Below the pieces are notes generated by a model. That model was not told the DNA's origin, searched no databases, and worked only from the letters and a program-made list of their open reading frames with translations. A DNA stretch of 14,991 bases from an uncultured Eubacteriales bacterium (GTDB lineage Bacteria; Bacillota; Clostridia; Oscillospirales; CAG-272): positions 1 through 14,991 of the forward strand of contig CAKXXW010000040.1 in the NCBI GenBank assembly GCA_934378145.1, given 5' to 3'. This document shows positions 14,856 through 14,991 of this stretch, piece after piece. The number at the start of each line of letters is the position of its first letter. Within the stretch, counting starts at the first letter, position 1. Both the position numbers and the translations under genes were made by a program.

Positions 14856-14991
14856 TGCAAAAATCACCATTGCTGTTGCACTTATAATTTTGTTGACTGT
14901 GAATTTGTTCGTAATGTGTAGTTGCTCAGAAAAGACTGTCGAGGTTTGGCGCCTTGTAAAAGAATATGATATAGAAGGCTTGGAATTTGCG
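14845..14991 (+). CDS. Partial lipoprotein, candidate immunity protein for the second tip
   Basis: The first 49 codons run off the window. The N-terminus is a lipoprotein signal: MRHNAK, a hydrophobic core (ITIAVALIILLTVNLFV), then MCSCSEK, with Cys27 or Cys25 the likely lipid anchor. A charged segment (VEVWRLVKEYD) follows. The ATG at 14845 overlaps the end of the RHS cassette by 11 bp, and a GGGGGG stretch just upstream may serve as ribosome site. Its place directly after a toxin tip suggests an immunity protein held on the outer face of the membrane, which would fit a toxin acting on the membrane or cell envelope. This is inference: only the start is visible. Confidence 0.6.
   Translation, partial: MRHNAKITIAVALIILLTVNLFVMCSCSEKTVEVWRLVKEYDIEGLEFA

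Overview
The window looks like part of a genome from a low-to-mid G+C Gram-positive bacterium of the Clostridia, probably a gut or rumen Oscillospiraceae/Ruminococcaceae-type organism. This is inferred from strong AGGAGG ribosome binding sites, a prepilin-type protein with a beta-helix-like tail, a lipoprotein/ABC-2 export operon, an ECF sigma/DUF4367-like anti-sigma pair and YD-repeat (RHS) surface toxins. There is no rRNA or tRNA by which to name the organism.

Positions 1-742 hold no convincing gene. They are packed with inverted repeats that resemble two small non-autonomous elements, plus the end of a further copy at the window edge. A strong minus-strand terminator closes the region. Positions 743-3017 carry two minus-strand genes: a 527-residue prepilin-like surface protein, and upstream of it a small three-helix membrane protein with a textbook TTGACA-17-TATAAT promoter. 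A tyrosine integrase remnant (about 3148-3555) marks an old mobile element.

Positions 3665-8234 form a tight plus-strand operon: a secreted beta-propeller-like lipoprotein, a long ABC-2-type permease built of two similar halves, and its ATPase. Each is coupled to the next by an ATGA overlap, and the operon ends at a long hairpin. Converging on it from the minus strand (10323-8303) is a regulatory operon: an ECF sigma factor, a possible 13-residue leader peptide, a one-helix anti-sigma-like protein and a cysteine-rich secreted protein. A 114-bp structured element, flanked by 10-bp direct repeats that each contain a -10 box, sits in the promoter region of this operon.

Positions 10584-14991 form a polymorphic-toxin region. 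A 5'-truncated RHS/YD-repeat gene ends in a short toxin-like tip (Ntox37-like) and is followed by a small CxxC...CxxC candidate immunity gene. A second, nearly identical copy of the last ~285 RHS residues then carries a completely different tip, overlapped by the start of a lipoprotein gene that runs off the window. An out-of-frame scrap of RHS sequence between the two suggests a deleted third cassette. Neither RHS copy has a convincing start or secretion signal, so this looks like a store of displaced tips with their immunity genes rather than a complete exported RHS protein.
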